The translations under genes and the position numbers were made by a program. A DNA stretch of 6,693 nucleotides from Chthoniobacterales bacterium (lineage in GTDB: Bacteria > Verrucomicrobiota > Verrucomicrobiae > Chthoniobacterales > UBA10450): positions 1-6,693 of the forward strand of contig QHBL01000276.1 in NCBI GenBank assembly GCA_003244125.1, read 5' to 3'. Below are positions 6,151 to 6,693 of this stretch, in pieces (position 1 is the first letter of the stretch; each line of letters opens with the position of its first letter). The notes below the pieces were generated by a model. It saw only the letters and a program-made list of their open reading frames with translations, was not told the DNA's origin and searched no databases.

Positions 6151-6693
6151 GCAACGTCGGCGCCGATCGCAGAGTCGAGGCGGATTGGTGGGCGCATCCC
6201 GTTCCACCAAATGTCGATTTCGGCGAAGGCTTTTATTGCGAGACCGCGCAGATTTTTCGACACATGAAAACGAAAACGCCACATGCCGTTCGCATCGGCG
6301 CACATGTTTCCTGTTACGCCGGCTGCTCCTTCGCCATTGGCCAAAACGGCTCGGCATTGATCGGCGATTTCACTCTGCTCAACGGCGCACTCATCATGGC
6401 CGAAGAACGCATCGAGATCGGCTCGCATTGCCTCGTCTCATGGAATGTCGGGATTGCCGATTCCGATTTTCACCCGCTCGAACCAGCCCAACGCCTCATC
6501 GACTCACACGCCCTCGCTCCCTTCTACGCCAATCGCCCGCCGCGCCCGAAGCTCGAAACACGTCCCGTCATCATTCGCGATAATGTCTGGATCGGCATGA
6601 ACGCCGTCATCCTAAAAGGAGTAACCATCGGCGATAACTCGGTAGTTGCGGCCGGATCAGTCGTGACAAAAAGCGTCGCGTCTAACTGCGTCG
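6147..6693 (+). CDS. Hexapeptide-repeat (left-handed beta-helix) acyltransferase, 5' part
   Basis: ATG 6147 overlaps the exporter stop (ATGA, 6147-6150), and frame 3 stays open to the window edge, so 182 residues are visible and the C-terminus is missing. After a ~30-residue N-terminal stretch (with [15 protein letters not shown] at the start) come hexapeptide-type coils: [46 protein letters not shown] loop follows with SDFHPLEP, whose His (residue 109, codon 6471-6473) is placed like the catalytic His of the maltose/galactoside/xenobiotic acetyltransferase group. A second helix block starts at [20 protein letters not shown] (NVWIG at 146-150) and continues [15 protein letters not shown]. Such enzymes form trimers and transfer acetyl or other acyl groups from CoA to sugars, often decorating exopolysaccharide or lipid-linked glycans. 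Translational coupling to the exporter suggests that they work on the same product. Substrate and acyl group are not determinable here. Confidence 0.9.
   Translation, partial: MSNVGADRRVEADWWAHPVPPNVDFGEGFYCETAQIFRHMKTKTPHAVRIGAHVSCYAGCSFAIGQNGSALIGDFTLLNGALIMAEERIEIGSHCLVSWNVGIADSDFHPLEPAQRLIDSHALAPFYANRPPRPKLETRPVIIRDNVWIGMNAVILKGVTIGDNSVVAAGSVVTKSVASNCV

Noticed and set aside
5999..6583. Plus-strand frame of 194 codons across the exporter end and acyltransferase start
   Set aside because: The product is Arg/His/Ser-rich and lacks structure; frame 3 from 6147 gives a clear hexapeptide acyltransferase over the same bases.
1..6693. CRISPR array, tRNA/rRNA, transposase, integrase or toxin-antitoxin pair
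   Set aside because: No regularly spaced repeats, no tRNA-like cloverleaf segments, and no open frame with such motifs were seen on either strand.

Overview
The window is about 6.7 kb of GC-rich DNA (roughly 58% by eye) carrying an envelope-polysaccharide locus from a Gram-negative bacterium. An outer-membrane beta-barrel, a Wzz/Wzc-type polymerisation protein and an MsbA-like exporter imply a double-membrane cell. The combination of a FecR-like protein, a barrel, a polysaccharide exporter and a co-polymerase/tyrosine kinase, together with an interspersed-repeat-like sequence in the only intergenic gap, suggests a soil Verrucomicrobiota (Chthoniobacterales-like). That lineage call is from memory of such loci, is moderate at best, and Acidobacteriota cannot be excluded.

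Left part (1-3664, plus strand): the 3' end of a probable FecR-domain protein; an outer-membrane beta-barrel gene whose reading frame is broken by three apparent 1-base insertions; a short signal-peptide-like start (1740) that runs into the middle of a Wzz domain; and a polysaccharide co-polymerase/BY-kinase gene that has lost its N-terminus and is broken by two apparent 1-base losses. All the pieces needed to reconstruct the barrel and the C-terminal ~625 residues of the kinase are present in successive frames. The locus is therefore either decaying or carries homopolymer sequencing errors plus a collapsed or deleted segment at about 1770-1790.

Right part (3669-6693): an intact DedA-family membrane protein on the minus strand, convergent with the kinase (4 bp between stops). 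A 55-bp divergent gap with an inverted-repeat element follows. Then come an intact 596-residue MsbA-like ABC exporter and a translationally coupled (ATGA overlap) hexapeptide-repeat acyltransferase that runs off the window end. None of these three genes shows a frame break.

Inferred working model: the left genes would polymerise and export a polysaccharide (chain-length control and tyrosine phosphorylation in the inner membrane, a barrel in the outer membrane). The right genes would handle lipid carrier recycling (DedA), export of a lipid-linked or amphipathic substrate (ABC protein) and acylation of a glycan. No RNA gene, CRISPR array, insertion sequence or integrase was seen. The strongest leads are the apparent internal deletion joining a signal peptide to a truncated Wzz domain, the Walker A cysteine in the kinase, a canonical A_AAA_AAG slippery heptamer just after one frame break, and the mutually exclusive hairpins in the divergent gap.
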